From positions 372,001 through 436,000 of the forward strand of contig JACGCK010000012.1 of NCBI GenBank assembly GCA_014925825.1: DNA of 64,000 bases, written 5' to 3'. The position numbers and the translations under genes are program-made. This DNA comes from Pholiota molesta. Lineage: Eukaryota > Basidiomycota > Agaricomycetes > Agaricales > Strophariaceae. The notes under the pieces were generated by a model. That model saw only the letters and a list, made by a program, of their open reading frames with translations. It did not search any database and was not told the DNA's origin. Below are positions 1-11,578 of this stretch, one piece after another; the stretch's first letter is position 1; each line of letters opens with the position of its first letter.

Positions 1-801
1 CTAAACATACGTTTACCCTGCGTTTCACCTGTCACGTATCCCGTGCTCATCTCACTCTCGAGCACCCCGTCACTTCGCCTCTGCAAACCGAAGAGTCAAG
101 GAATAATTGGACGACGAACCAAGGTTATGGCATCACGTGCGTCTCGACCATCGCGCGCGTCGCGCCATGGCGCATGGCGCACCACAAGCGCACGGCCGCT
201 TCCAAGGTTGTTCCTCCTGGTGCGCCTGCAACTCCAATACATATGACGATCCAGATGACGACGGTCCGCCTTGATGGGTCTTGCTGGATAGACACTGCGC
301 AGGGTGTCATGATAGAGGCGTGGTGAGGAGCGGTGGGGCTCAAGTATGCCTGCCCTAAATGAGGAGAACAAAATTGCAAATGATTTTTGAAACGGGCATC
401 CCCTCTTGGTTTTTTCCTCGTCAATACGTTCGCGCTATGACTGACGATCCGTCCAGGAGGCCCTCGCAGGAGATGAATTAATGGTGCAAGGCATAGACTA
501 CACCTCCGTATCCCCCATTGGCAGCTATCCACTGTCGTTTGGGTTCGTTTGAGTGGTGCACATTCTCGTCAGAAGTTGATGGGTAGTTGTTAGGACTGTC
601 TGTTTTTACACATCCAATACATTTTTTGTGCTCTGGACGGTTTCTGTTACGAACATGAGAAAGAATAGTTACGTATGTGCGAGGTTGTGGTGAAATGTCG
701 TGACTTCAGTCTCGACCACTTTCCAACTCGGGATTCCACCTGCGCTTGCGTGTATCTTTCTTTTCAACTTCCAGCATCCTCTTTCCTCGTCGTTAGCAGG
801 C
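1..801. other. Left-edge intergenic region
   Basis: No gene could be supported here. Open frames exist on both strands at about 43-532, but they lack a recognisable domain, have shifting frames and look like chance frames in GC-rich DNA. A promoter for the PLAA gene beginning at 802 should lie in the last few hundred bases. A clear TATA box was not found. Confidence 0.4.
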
Positions 802-3800
802 ATGCCGTACAAGCTCTCCGCGACCCTGAAAGCCCACACCTCAGATGTCCGCCATCCTTGTCGATCAAGTCCAATCTTATCACTAACAGTTTCCAGGTTC
901 GGGCGCTGAGCACACCTACTGACCAGCTTATCCTTTCTGCATCTCGTGATTCTACTGCGATCTCATGGCAAAGATCGTCTGAAGACGCCCAATTCAAAGC
1001 AGAGGTTGTCCTCCGAGCTGGATCTCGCTATGTCAATGCAGTTGCGTACATCTCTCCGAATCCAGATGCCCCTAAAGGTATGCGATTCGTTTACGTCTTC
1101 CGTACCAGGCGAGTTGCTGAGACACGTCAAAGGTTACGTCGTTACCGGAGGTCAGGATTCAGTGATCAACATATTCAATCTTGCTACACCGAAAGATGAT
1201 CCCGATTTCTGTCTCCTCGGGCATCTCGACAACGTTTGCACTTTGGATGTGACTCCGGGTGGCACGATCATATCTGGTTCATGGGACAAGTGAGTGCCCA
1301 TTTGGACTATGAAGCAGTTCTTTCAACACATTATCCGACAACGTATTCTTTTTAGAACCGCCAGAGTATGGAAGAACTTTACTCAAGCATACGAGTTGAA
1401 AGGACATCAGCAATCAGTATGGGCTGTATTAGGAATTGACGAGGATCAGTATCTAACCGGTGAGCAAATCTCTTTCTTATCTGTCTATCTTCTATCTATT
1501 GACGGAATGCAATCCTACGACAGCTTCTGCCGACAAGACGATCAAACTATGGCAACAACACAAACTTATGCAGACTTTCACAGGTCATCAAGATGCAGTT
1601 CGTGGACTGGCTCTACTCCCAGATATTGGTTTTGCATCATGCTCCAACGACAGGTACGTTGACCGGTCATTCTTCTGCTCATTAATATAACGATAATATA
1701 GCGAAATTCGTGTATGGACCTTTGGTGGCGACACCATTTACACGTTATCGGGGCATACTTCCTTCGTCTACAGCCTGTCAGTCTTACCAAGCGGCGACAT
1801 TGTTTCAGCAGGGGAGGATCGAACAGTACGGGTATGGAAGGGTGCGTGTTTCATTCAAATGTTTTGGAATTAACGACAATAGACCGACGAGATAAAGTTT
1901 AGATGGAGAATGTTCCCAAACCATCGTTCATCCTGCCATTTCGGTGTGGGCTGTATCCACGATGCCCAATGGCGACATCGTTAGTGGATGCAGTGATGGT
2001 GTCGTGAGGGTATTTAGCGAGGCGGAGGGACGATGGGCCACCGCAGAAGAATTGAAGAACTACGATGCGCAGGTTGCGAGCCAAGCTCTGCCATCTCAGC
2101 AGGTGGGAGATGTGAAGAAGAGCGACCTTCCTGGTCCAGAAGCTTTGAATGTCCCAGGTATGACTTTCGCAAACTACATTGTATTGATTATCTGAAATTC
2201 GCTCATTCAAAGGCAAAAAATCGGGTGAAGTGAAGATGATCAAAAATGGAGAGCTTGTAGAGGCACACCAAGTATGTGATAAGTAAATATCCTGACATTC
2301 TTGGCTAAGCTTCTTCTTAGTGGGACAGTGCCAACTCCACATGGCAAAAGATCGGCGACGTGGTGGATGCAGTTGGCTCAGGTCGCAAACAACTCTACGA
2401 AGGAAAAGAATACGACTACGTATTCGACGTCGATATCCAGGACGGTGTCCCACCTCTCAAGCTGCCATACAATGTTGCAGGTCTCTCTCATTGTGCCTTC
2501 TTCCTTCTGCGTTGATATCTAAGATGTTTCTTCGGTTTAGAAAATCCATACAACGCGGCGCAAACATTCCTGCACAGGAACGAACTTCCGTTGACGTATC
2601 TCGACCAAGTGGTCAATTTCATCGAGAAAAGCACAGCTGGTGTCAATATCGGAACAGGCGGAGAAGAATATGTGGATCCTTTCACAGGCGCCTCAAGGTA
2701 TCGGGCAGCCCCTTCAACTGCACCCGCAGCTGGGGGTTCGCAATATGTTGATCCCTTCACGGGAAGTTCTCGATATGTCGCGTCGCCACAGAGTGGTACG
2801 CCTGGGACTCAGTCGCAGTCGTACGCAGATCCTTTCACAGGTGCTTCGCGATACTCTGGTACTCCTTCCGCTACTCCCTCGGCGCCGTCGGCTGCTAAGA
2901 TACTTCCTGTGGTATGTACTCCCTCTCCAGCGACAACGTATACATTGTAATGTAACTCTTATCATTTTCTAGTCAAAACTTGTCACATTCAAGCAAGCGA
3001 ATGTCATGCGATGCAGGGAAAGCTATTCCAGTTCGATGATGCTCTGCGTCATGAAATTGTGCGTGTCATTGTATTTGCAGTTGTTGAGGGTATTAACTTA
3101 CATCCATCAGTCTACATCCTCACTTGCTATGTATCCCGACGAAATCAAATACCTGGAGGAGGCATTCCGTATCTCAATCTGATCACATCGACACCTCCAT
3201 CTAATCCTCCCGAGACCTGAAGCATGCACATGTGGACGCAATTATTTCAGTACTCGAACGCTGGCCGCCGTCGCAGAGGTTTCCAGGTACTGTATTGGAT
3301 GATTGGTCCCTTCGTCGCGCAACTAAACTTAACTATGACCAGTTATCGATCTCAGTCGTTTGCTGATCGGCTTTGCTCCCGAGGCGTTCAGCGATGCAGG
3401 TGCGCTTGACCGATTCTCCGACGCTTTGTTCAACGCATCGGAGTGGAGCGCTTCTTGGGCTGCCCCGATCCCAAAAACGCGAGAGACGAACATCCTGCTT
3501 TTGTTGAGAACGCTGGCGAATGCGTTCCAGGATGAGAATCAAACAGATGCAGCATGGTTGAGCAGGGTAAGTTGTCTGTCCTATGTATTTCCATTTAAAG
3601 CTCATCGAATTATAACTATTTTGTGCAGATTCTGGAGACACTCGCGCAGGCGCCATATGGTGTTCTGAGCAAGACGCAGCGCGTCGCAGTAGCTACCATT
3701 TTGTTCAAGTACGCTCCTTCCTTGGTCTAGTTCTCAGATCGGGTATTGATGATGAACTTATGAATAGCGTGTCCTGTCAAGGCCTGCGATTCCCACTGGA

Positions 3801-4159
3801 ACGCTCGCTACGTGACCAAACGGTGTCCTTGATCACCAAGGTGCGGCTTCCTGATTGAATCTCTATGTATCAAACATCTGATATAATACGATCGATGTAG
3901 ATCCTTGAGTCAGAGACTGAGGATGCGGAAGCCGTTTACCGGGCACTCGTCGCCTTGGGCAATATTGTACGTTGCCTCGTATTTTAGCTTCTCTGCGAAG
4001 TCGCATTCATCATATGTACAGGCACACGCATCCAAAAACACGCAATCGCTCTCGGCCCCGCAGAAGGGCGAAATCAACCAGTGTCTGCGATCATTGCCCA
4101 CAACATTCCCAGACCCGCGGGTGAAAAACGTCTGCGCTGAGATTAGTGCACTGATCTAG
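802..4159 (+). CDS. DOA1: PLAA/Doa1 (Ufd3) ubiquitin-binding WD40-PFU-PUL protein
   Basis: Cytosolic and nuclear cofactor of the Cdc48/p97 segregase that binds ubiquitin and keeps ubiquitin levels up. The start MPYKLSATLKAH is a typical Doa1 N-terminus with a WD40 blade. About seven WD40 blades follow, for example GTIISGSWDK and DIVSAGEDRTVRVW. The central PFU domain contains KIGDVVDAVGSGRKQLYEGK and KEYDYVFDVDIQDG (about 2355-2480). Three linker repeats of the type YVDPFTGASRY follow (about 2665-2865). The C-terminal PUL armadillo domain runs from about 2975 and ends VCAEISALI. About 14 exons have small GT-AG introns; the first intron is about 847-895. Two single-base deficits interrupt the frame, near 3013 (ATG-CGATGCAG) and near 3218 (GAGACC-TGAAG). 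A copied fragment of the PUL-coding part lies at 7687-7925. Family assignment is firm; exact exon ends are estimates. Confidence 0.93.
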
Positions 4160-4536
4160 AGTAGTAAGTAGCATGGGATGCGGGTTGTGATGGCAATGGA
4201 CATTGTAGGATCTGGAGCGATATCGGACTGGTATGTACTACCATTAAGCCCGAAAAAGACATAGAAAACACGACAGCGAGGCTTTCGGGGTAGATATTAG
4301 TTAAGGGTATATGGTACTTTTGTTATTCTGATTTTCCGGCAGGGTTGGGACATGAAAATTGGTACGAGATGTATTGTTAGTGATACAAATGGACATTATG
4401 ATTTTATTCCTTGGTTGATGGCTCGGACGGCTTAGCTGGCCTTCTATGTATATCACTCATTCAGGAATTCGATCCTTGAGAATGAGTGAAATTGACATTT
4501 ATACGATATACATATTTAACATGTCCCTCACTGTAC
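4160..4536. other. PLAA / F-box A1 convergent intergenic region
   Basis: Region between the 3' ends of PLAA (+) and the first F-box gene (-). It should hold both 3' UTRs and polyadenylation sites. No coding frame was seen. Short stretches near 4480-4536 reappear at about 7930-7980, in front of the second A-type F-box copy, consistent with the tandem duplication described in the findings. Confidence 0.5.
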
Positions 4537-5877
4537 CTAGTATATTTCTTCCCCCATTGCGAGGACAGTAAGATCGAAATGGATACTGGGCTCGTTCGCC
4601 AGTGCGTCGAAGGCGACCTTTGCCATGCGCGAAAGTTGACTGGCGAGGGCTTCGGCGTGCCCCGGACGGTACGCAATAACCTGAAATTGGAGAATGACTT
4701 CACGGAGAACAGGAAATTTTGCAATGGTAAGCAGCTTGGCAAGTGTGTTGAAAACTTCTGCTTCCAAGTCATGTGAATCATCGAGTATTAACAAAGTCAA
4801 GGCAAGGTCGAAGCTTTGCAACGGGGAATTTGCAGATGACAGCGTTGTTAGTTCGTTGCAAGCTGCCAGTGCAAAGCTTGGATTTCCGGAAACAGTGAAG
4901 TCCAGTTTGAGGCATTCTAAGGTCTCGAGCGAGGATGGATGAATATGGTCGAAAATATTGACCGGGACCGCGTCGTATGACTGGGATACTGTAAAGGGAC
5001 AGTGATAAAACGAGTTGGTCAAAATCCAACCCCAAAAATGTTTTAACCTACCTTGCAAGGTGAGCTTCCGTAGCCCTGTTAAGATACCTACAAACATCTT
5101 CATAATTGCAACTTGCGCGGGTTCGCCATATTCGAGAACAAGTGACAAGCTTTCGAGAGCCGCAAAGTCCATGACTGGTAGACCATCCTGAGGCCATTTC
5201 GCTGTGAGCAAGAATCTCGCAGCACGTAAAGAGCGTTCAAGATCAACGTAGAAGGAGCGCAATTGTAGTGGTGGGACGTTTGGTCGAACAGTGATCGTTG
5301 ATTCCGGTTGACCTTCAAATTGATAATAAAGTTGATGTGACTGTGCAGATGACAACTGTAAATTCTTGAGCGAGGTGGAGCCAGTCAGAATCCATGGAAT
5401 AGGAAAATCCGTGATACCATCCAGTCGAAGGTCGGTTAGAGATGGTGAAGAGATAAGCCGTTCAAGTGATATCTTCAGAGGTTCTGCAATTGTGTACCAG
5501 TCAATAGGGATGCCGGCACTGCCAGTGTTGAGAGAAAGAGTGTCCACGTTTTGAAGTTGGTTTAAAATGATGGGGAGGTTGGGATTATTCCACTCGACCG
5601 CTGGCTCATATGCGATGACCAGTTCCTTGATATATGTGGCAAGTCTTGGATTCATTGCCATTAGATCCTTGATCTGATCTACGGGTAGGGAAGGACGGGG
5701 ACGACTGTTCTTGTCCGTGATTTTGATCTTTGCGAACATATATTTTGCGCATATCAGCCGGAAGGCTCTGCAAACCATTGAGCATGACTTCAGTGCATCG
5801 AAGTTATATACTGGATGATCAAGCATTTCCACTATGCAGGGAAATATATCCAGAGGGAGATGGGGAGAAGGGCCCAT
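4537..5877 (-). CDS. F-box/LRR-like protein, subtype A copy 1
   Basis: Putative substrate receptor of an SCF ubiquitin ligase. The N-terminus MGPSPHLPLDIFPCIVEML followed by LKSCSMVCRAFRLICAKYMF is an F-box-like helix bundle (LPLDI, S-MVCR-F). The rest is a degenerate leucine-rich region, for example LQNVDTLSLNT, LTDLRLDGI and LSLVLEYG. About 430 residues. I prefer the ATG at 5877 over one at 5985 because copy 2 starts at the equivalent MDPSLHLPLDIF. One intron near 4990-5050 is likely; it happens to stay open in frame. The stop is TAG at 4537. This is the most intact of the four tandem copies. Substrate unknown. Agaricomycetes commonly carry large lineage-specific families of such genes. Confidence 0.75.
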   Translation of the reverse strand: MGPSPHLPLDIFPCIVEMLDHPVYNFDALKSCSMVCRAFRLICAKYMFAKIKITDKNSRPRPSLPVDQIKDLMAMNPRLATYIKELVIAYEPAVEWNNPNLPIILNQLQNVDTLSLNTGSAGIPIDWYTIAEPLKISLERLISSPSLTDLRLDGITDFPIPWILTGSTSLKNLQLSSAQSHQLYYQFEGQPESTITVRPNVPPLQLRSFYVDLERSLRAARFLLTAKWPQDGLPVMDFAALESLSLVLEYGEPAQVAIMKMFVGILTGLRKLTLQGRLKHFWGWILTNSFYHCPFTVSQSYDAVPVNIFDHIHPSSLETLECLKLDFTVSGNPSFALAACNELTTLSSANSPLQSFDLALTLLILDDSHDLEAEVFNTLAKLLTIAKFPVLREVILQFQVIAYRPGHAEALASQLSRMAKVAFDALANEPSIHFDLTVLAMGEEIY

Positions 5878-6131
5878 TTCGAAGTTCGCAATGAGAGGCG
5901 AAGAGTGGGAGTGTAATACATTATAATTATCTGATGTTGTAAGTATGTACATGGCCTGAATACCACGTGTATAGAGCGGTGTCAATCATTGCGATTAAAT
6001 ATTGTCAAGGGACTCAACAAGGTTTTCAACAGTTTTGAATCTCTGCTAAACAACTTGGCCTGAAGTATGGTTGGATTAAAAACAACATATTACTGTTTCT
6101 TTGTATCGTCTTGCCTATGTAACATGTGTGC

Positions 6132-7437
6132 CTACAATACTACTACAGGGTCCGTATATAAAGACCCATGGACCGCTAAGGTTAATTCAATACGGGGCTC
6201 GTTGGCAAACATACTAAAGTGTCTCGCAATATCTCTGAAAGTCGCTTGGCCAAATATCAGCTTCTGTGGGAAAAACTTCACAGATAAAAATTTTAAGAGA
6301 AATGTTACGCAGGGTAAGAAAGTTTGAAAAAAAGTAATTTTGTTCCAAACCTGTGGATTCATGAAATACTCATGCTCGTCCAAGAGATCAATATTTAAGT
6401 CCAGGGTTTTCAAAAGCAACCGGCTGACACCAACTTCACCACTTCATCATGAGCTCCAAAATACGGATTACGAGCACCATAGCCCTAAAGTTCAGCTTGA
6501 GATGTTCCAAAGTCTGACGGAATGTGGATGTATATAGTTGGCAAATTCAAACCTGATGCGGCGATCTCATCCACTGATATATAAGAACATTAATAGATTA
6601 GTCACAAACCACCCTATGCTCTAAGTTACTGACCTTCCAAGTGGAGGTTCCGTAGTGTGGTAGAAGCATACAGACACATCTGCATCGTCTCGCTTTCTGT
6701 GATGTTTGATTCAATGGCCGTGATTTTCAGATTTTCGAGCGCCGTGAAGTCAACAACTGGCAGACCATCAGGCCGTTTCGAAGTGAGAAGCGATCTCCCA
6801 ATGTTATCAGAAGCTTTGAAAGCAGCCGTAAAAGAGCGCAAAACTGGTGGGTTTGGTCCAAAAGCAATATTTTGCGTTGAGTCTGTAGGGTTCTCGATAT
6901 ATGACACACTCAAATTTTTGAGCGAGGTAGAGGATGCCAAAAACCAGGGAATAGGAAAATCGTCGAGATAGAAAAGTTCCAGATTGATGAGAGATGGCGT
7001 ACGGATCAACTGCTCAAAGGCCATCCACAGGGATTCCGGAATTGGGGGTCTGCTGTGCGTCGTGCCGATGTATCGACGGCGGGCACTGCCACTTATCACC
7101 AGAGTGTGGAAGTTTCGAATTTGATTCAAAATAATCGGGAAATTTGGGTTGTGAGTTCGGTCGGCTCAATGTAGACTTCCAGTGCTTTATGTACCGGGAA
7201 AGGGTTGGATTTTTGTCCATCAAGTCTTTGACCTGATCAACGGGCTGAGAAGGGCGCTCACGATAGCTTCCTTGTCTGCAATTCTGATCTTCGCCAACAT
7301 AAATCTTAAACACAATGGTCGGAGTGCTTTGCAAACCATTGAGCAATCTTCAACGTGTCGAAGAAGTCGCCGAGACAGGCAAGCATATCCATTACGCAGT
7401 ACAAGACATCAAGGGGTAGATCGCATAAATTTGGCAT
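6132..7437 (-). pseudogene. F-box/LRR-like protein, subtype B copy 1, frame-disrupted
   Basis: Paralogue of the gene at 9518-10816. The start MPNLCDLPLDVLYCVMDML matches the B-type F-box, but the frame breaks just after it: copy 2 reads LKMCSMACKELRPLC where this copy loses one base (near 7345). It shifts again after RYIKHWK (about 7180). A long clean block runs from 7129 to 6626 (RRPPIPESLWMAFEQLIRTP-type LRR segment ending LRNLHLEGQ). The C-terminal block FMNPQVWN is at about 6330-6360, and the stop is TAG at 6132. At least two or three frame breaks make it look like a pseudogene. Because single-base deficits also occur in essential genes of this window, sequencing error cannot be excluded. 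Fairly AT-rich near its 3' end. Confidence 0.6.
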
Positions 7438-7686
7438 TGGAGCGGCTGAGTGAGTGCGTGGAAAGCTACAAGGATTGTTTTGCTGGTGGATAGTCAATGC
7501 GACAGTAACTTTAAGTAAGTCTGAGCCAACTCCGTCGTCTGTGGGCGTCACGGCCACGTGACATAAGTAACTCACCGGCCACACGCGTCCAGCGAGGCGT
7601 TGCCAACTTGAACTTGAATAATTATAATATGAAAGGTCGACCCACGGCCTCGACACCTTGCTACGCTTCCCCTTGATATAATCAAA

Positions 7687-7925
7687 TTAGTACCTGGAGA
7701 AGGCATTTGCATATGTCAATCTGATCACATCGACACCTCCCCGAAACCCTGAAGCATGCACATGTGGACGCAATTATTTCAGTACTCGAAGTCTCGAACC
7801 CTGGCCGCTGTCGCAGAGGTTTCCATAAGTATCGGATGATTGGTCGCGTAACTAATTTAAGTTGTATGTATGTATTTCCATCCAAAGCTCATCGAATTAT
7901 ATCAGTCACTATCGTCCTCGAAAAA
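7687..7925 (+). repeat. Duplicated internal fragment of PLAA
   Basis: This non-coding stretch is a degenerate copy of PLAA positions about 3148-3330 joined to about 3580-3616. Shared text includes CAATCTGATCACATCGACACC, the GCATGCACATGTGGACGCAA block, TTTCAGTACTCGAA and GCAGAGGTTTCCA, then ATGTATTTCCAT with AAGCTCATCGAATTATA. About 250 bases are missing internally. Its position in front of the second A-type F-box copy mirrors real PLAA in front of the first. This shows that the duplicated unit carried the 3' part of PLAA with it. Confidence 0.85.
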
Positions 7926-7980
7926 ATGTAGTTGACAATCATACAACATATATCTGTTATCGACATGTCCCTCACTGTGT

Positions 7981-9287
7981 CTATATTTCTTTTCCCATTG
8001 CGAGGACAATAAGACGGAATTGGATATCGGGGTCGTTCGCAAGTGCATGAAAAGTGACCTTTGCCATGCTGGAAAGTTGGCTGGCTAGGGGCTCAGCAAG
8101 CTCTGGGTTATGCGCAAAAACCTGGAGTCGGAGAACGACTGACGGAGAGCAGGAAATTTTCGATGGTAAGCAGCTTGGTAAGTCCGTTCAAAACCTCTGC
8201 CTCCAAGACATGTGGAGAATCGAATATGAAGAGGTTCAAGGCGAGTTCGAAGCTCTGCAACGGGGACTTCGCAGCTGCTAGTGTTGTGAGTTCGTCGCAA
8301 GCTGCAAAACTTGGATTTCCGTTCACAGCGAAGGCAAGTGTGAGGTGTTGTAAGGTCTCGAGCGATGATGGATAAGATAGTCGAAAAAATTGACCGGGAT
8401 CACGTTTTGTACCCTTAAAACTTGTAGACGGACAGTCAATAAAACGAAGTGAGTTAAAATCCAACCCTAAGTATATATTTACGTACCTCGTATGAAGAGC
8501 GTCGTAACCCCGTTGAAATATCCAGATACATCTTCAGCACTTCAACTTGCGCTGGGTCGTCATATTCCAGAAAAAATGACAAGCTTTCGAGAGCCACAAA
8601 GCTAATGACTGTAGACCGTCCTGGGCCATTTCGACGTGAGCAATAATCTCCCAGCTGTAAAGAGGTTGCAAGATTAAAGGCGAAGGAGCGCAATTGTGGT
8701 GGTGGGGCGTTTGGTCGAATGATCGTTGATTCCGATTGACTTTGATAAGGTTTTACAGATGACAGCTGTAAATTCTTGAGCGAGGTGGAGCCAGCCAGAA
8801 TCCAGGGAATAGGAAAATCCGTGATACCATCCAGTCGAAGGTCAGTCAGAGGTGATGAAGAGATAAGCCGTTCCAGTGATATCTTCAGAGGTTCTGCAAT
8901 TGTCTGCCAGTCAATAGGAATGCCGGCACTGCTAGTGTTGAGAGAAAGAGTGTCCACGTTTTGAAGTTGGTTTAAAATGACGGGGAGGTTGGGATTTTCC
9001 CACTCGACCGCCGGCTCATATACGATGACCAGTTCCTTTATATATGTGGCAAGTCTTGGATTCATTGCCATTAGATCCTTGATCTGATCTATGGGTAGGG
9101 AAGGACGGGGATGACTATTCTGGTCCGTGATTATGATCTTTGCGAACATATATTTTGCGCATATCGGCCGGAGGGCTTTGCAAACCATTGAGCATGACTT
9201 CAGTGCATCGAAGTTATACACTGGACGATCAAGCGTTTCCACTATGCAGTGAAATATATCCAGAGGGAGATGGAGAGAAGGGTCCAT
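7981..9287 (-). pseudogene. F-box/LRR-like protein, subtype A copy 2, probably disrupted
   Basis: Close paralogue of 4537-5877. It starts MDPSLHLPLDIFHCIVETL and keeps the F-box-like motif LKSCSMVCKALRPICAKYMF and the LRR region (LTDLRLDGITDF). Two differences stand out. Around 8590-8650 a stretch of about 21 residues has an unrelated sequence while both flanks align and the length is unchanged, which fits a pair of compensating indels. Near 8130 the frame shifts after LTKLLTIENF, so the conserved C-terminus (ALAND, LIVLAMGKEI, stop TAG at 7981) is read in another frame. An intron near 8400-8480 is likely, as in copy 1. Either a recent pseudogene or a gene hit by the single-base deficits found throughout the window. 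Confidence 0.6.
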
Positions 9288-9517
9288 TTCGAAGGTCGCA
9301 AGAGATGAAGGGTGACGGTGAGAGTCCGAGTCGATGTGACAAGTTCAAGAACGTTGGGCAATAATTAAACATGGTGTGAATAACACGTGTACAGAGCGTG
9401 CCAACGCCGCGATTGACATTGGCATTCACCACATTCACGATGGTTTGGAATTCTTTCTCCTGTAAAGGGAGTCTCTTTATTTGTCTTGCCTATGTAACAT
9501 GTATGCGTACAATGCTA

Positions 9518-10816
9518 CTACGGGCCCCATGTTATAGTGGGATCCCTTTGGACAGAGAAGCGAAATTCAAAACGGGGATTGTTGGCAAGCGTACTGTAGG
9601 TAGGTCGCAATATCTCGGAAAGTCGCTTGGCTAAGATATCAGCTTCTGTGGGCATAGCCTCACAAATATAAATTACAAGAGAAATGTTACGAAGGGTAGT
9701 AAAGCTTGGAAGGATATCAAGATTGTTCCAAACCTGTGGATTCATAAAATATTCATGGCAATCGAAGAGCCCAATCTCTAGGTCGAGGCTTTGCAATGGG
9801 CAGCCGGTTGACATCAACTTAGCCAGTTCATCGGGAGCTCCATAATATGGATCACACTGATCCGCGGTGCCGAAGTCCAGCTTGATATGTTCCAAAGTCT
9901 TGAGGGAAAGTGGATGTATGTAGTTGGCAAATTCAACCCTGAACGTCGCGGATGTGTCATCTACTAATATGAGGAAAGCAGAAAGTCAGTTACGAGCCAC
10001 CCTATATTCTGAGTCACTGACCTTGTAAGTGGAGGCTCCGTAGTTTGGTAGAAACATACAAGTACATTTTGTACATCTTTTCCTCGTTCTCTCCTGAAGT
10101 TATGGCATTGATTGCAAATTCTCAAGCGCCGTGAAGTCAACAACTGGAAGACCGTCAGGCCGTTTCGAAGAGAGAAATGATGTGACAATGCAAAAAGACT
10201 CGTCTAAAGCAATGGTAAAAGAGCGCAATACTGGTGGGTTTGGTCCGAAAACAATAGTTCGTGTGCAGTCTGCAGGGAACTTGGTATATAACAGGCTCAA
10301 GTCCTTGAGCGAGGTAGAGGCTGCCGAAAACCAGAGAATGGGAAAATCGTTCATATATTTAAGTTGCAGATCGATGAGGGATGGCATACGGATTAAATGT
10401 TCAAAGGAGATCCACATGGGCTCGGGGATTGGGGGTCGCTCCAAGGCATTGTGTGGACGGTGGGGACCACCATTTATCCGCAGAGTATTCAGATTTTGAA
10501 GTTGGTTTAAAATAAACGGAAAATTTGCGTTGTTGAATTCGGTTGGCTCAAGATAGACTTTCAGATTCTTTATGTACCGTGAAAGCGTTGGATTTCTTTC
10601 CATTAAGTCCTTGACCTGATCAATGGGAAGGGAAGGGCGCCGCATTTTCTTGTTTGCAATTCTGATCTTCGCGAACATGAACCTTAAACACAGTGGTCGG
10701 AGTTCTTTGCAAGCCATTGAGCACATCTTCAGCGTGTCGAAGTCGTCGAGACAGGCAAGCACATCCGTTATGCAGTAAAAGATATCGAGAGGTAGACCAG
10801 GAGTTGAAGGGTTCAT
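9518..10816 (-). CDS. F-box/LRR-like protein, subtype B copy 2
   Basis: Putative SCF substrate receptor. It starts MNPSTPGLPLDIFYCITDVL at 10816 with an F-box-like core LKMCSMACKELRPLC, followed by IDQVKDLMERNPTLSRYIK and LRR-like repeats (LQNLNTLRING, LIDLQLKYMNDFP, PPVLRSFTIAL). A clean intron on the minus strand spans about 10020-9964 (GTCAGT to ATATTAG). The last exon ends IQRDPTITW-type text (residues DPTITWGP) with TAG at 9518. One frame change lies near 10105-10115, where one base is missing relative to copy 1 (AATTTGCAATC versus AATCTGAAAATC). Otherwise this B copy is fuller than copy 1. Function of the target-binding part unknown. Confidence 0.65.
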
Positions 10817-11578
10817 TTTCAATGGTTTTGGTAATTGAGCAGCAGAGTGAGTCTGTTTGGAATCTGGTGGGAATCGTGGGTGGGATAGGTTTGGAATGCG
10901 AATTGAGTGCGAAGGTGGATTATGGACACCGTGACGCGTGACGACGTGACCCGAGTTGTGGGTAACAGTGGCGCTCATCCAACTTTGAACTTGCCTCTAA
11001 CCCAACGTTGAACGCTGAAACCCACTGGCATCAATCTTCTTTCTCTTATGCCTTCTCTTCAACTTATATAACACTTTCCATTTCGCCCAAGCTTTCTTCT
11101 CTCATGCCATGCTGCCAACAGGACTCCCAGCAAACTCCCAGTCGTGATTTCTATCAAGGTACCAGTCCAAGTGGCGCTTTACCAAGGTCACTGGCGCCGC
11201 CCACTCCTTTCTCAGCACGACATTTCCGCTATTTTTTTTTTTGTTCAACTCTGCGATGCTGATGCACCTGGACGACACAAACTTCGGTGTCACAGCCCCC
11301 ATTTGTCAGTGTCCACCTTCAAGTTGTGTCTTTTTTATTCTCTACACTCTATGGCTATCCTTGGGTACTCAGAAAATCAGCCTGATACTGTGCTCTTCGC
11401 TCTCTTGCGCATGTTTCGACGCGCTTTTGGTCTCAAACGCTCAGATGCTTACTATGTTTTGCATTTCACCTTTCGAAAGTACCAAAAAAAAATCTGCTGC
11501 ATGAACCGTTTGTGTCTCACCCTAAATTTACAAAGTATAATCTGCGTCCCTACCGCTCGATAACTTGTCTACTCTCTG
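10817..11578. other. Intergenic region upstream of F-box B2
   Basis: Contains the probable promoter of the minus-strand F-box gene. The first roughly 160 bases resemble the flank of the other B copy (about 7440-7560), marking the end of the duplicated unit. Further right are pyrimidine-rich tracts (a run of T at about 11230-11242) and short chance frames. No gene supported. Confidence 0.4.

Noticed and set aside
125..532. 135-codon minus-strand open frame at the left edge
   Set aside because: No recognisable domain, an overlapping competing frame, and nothing upstream to support a gene start.
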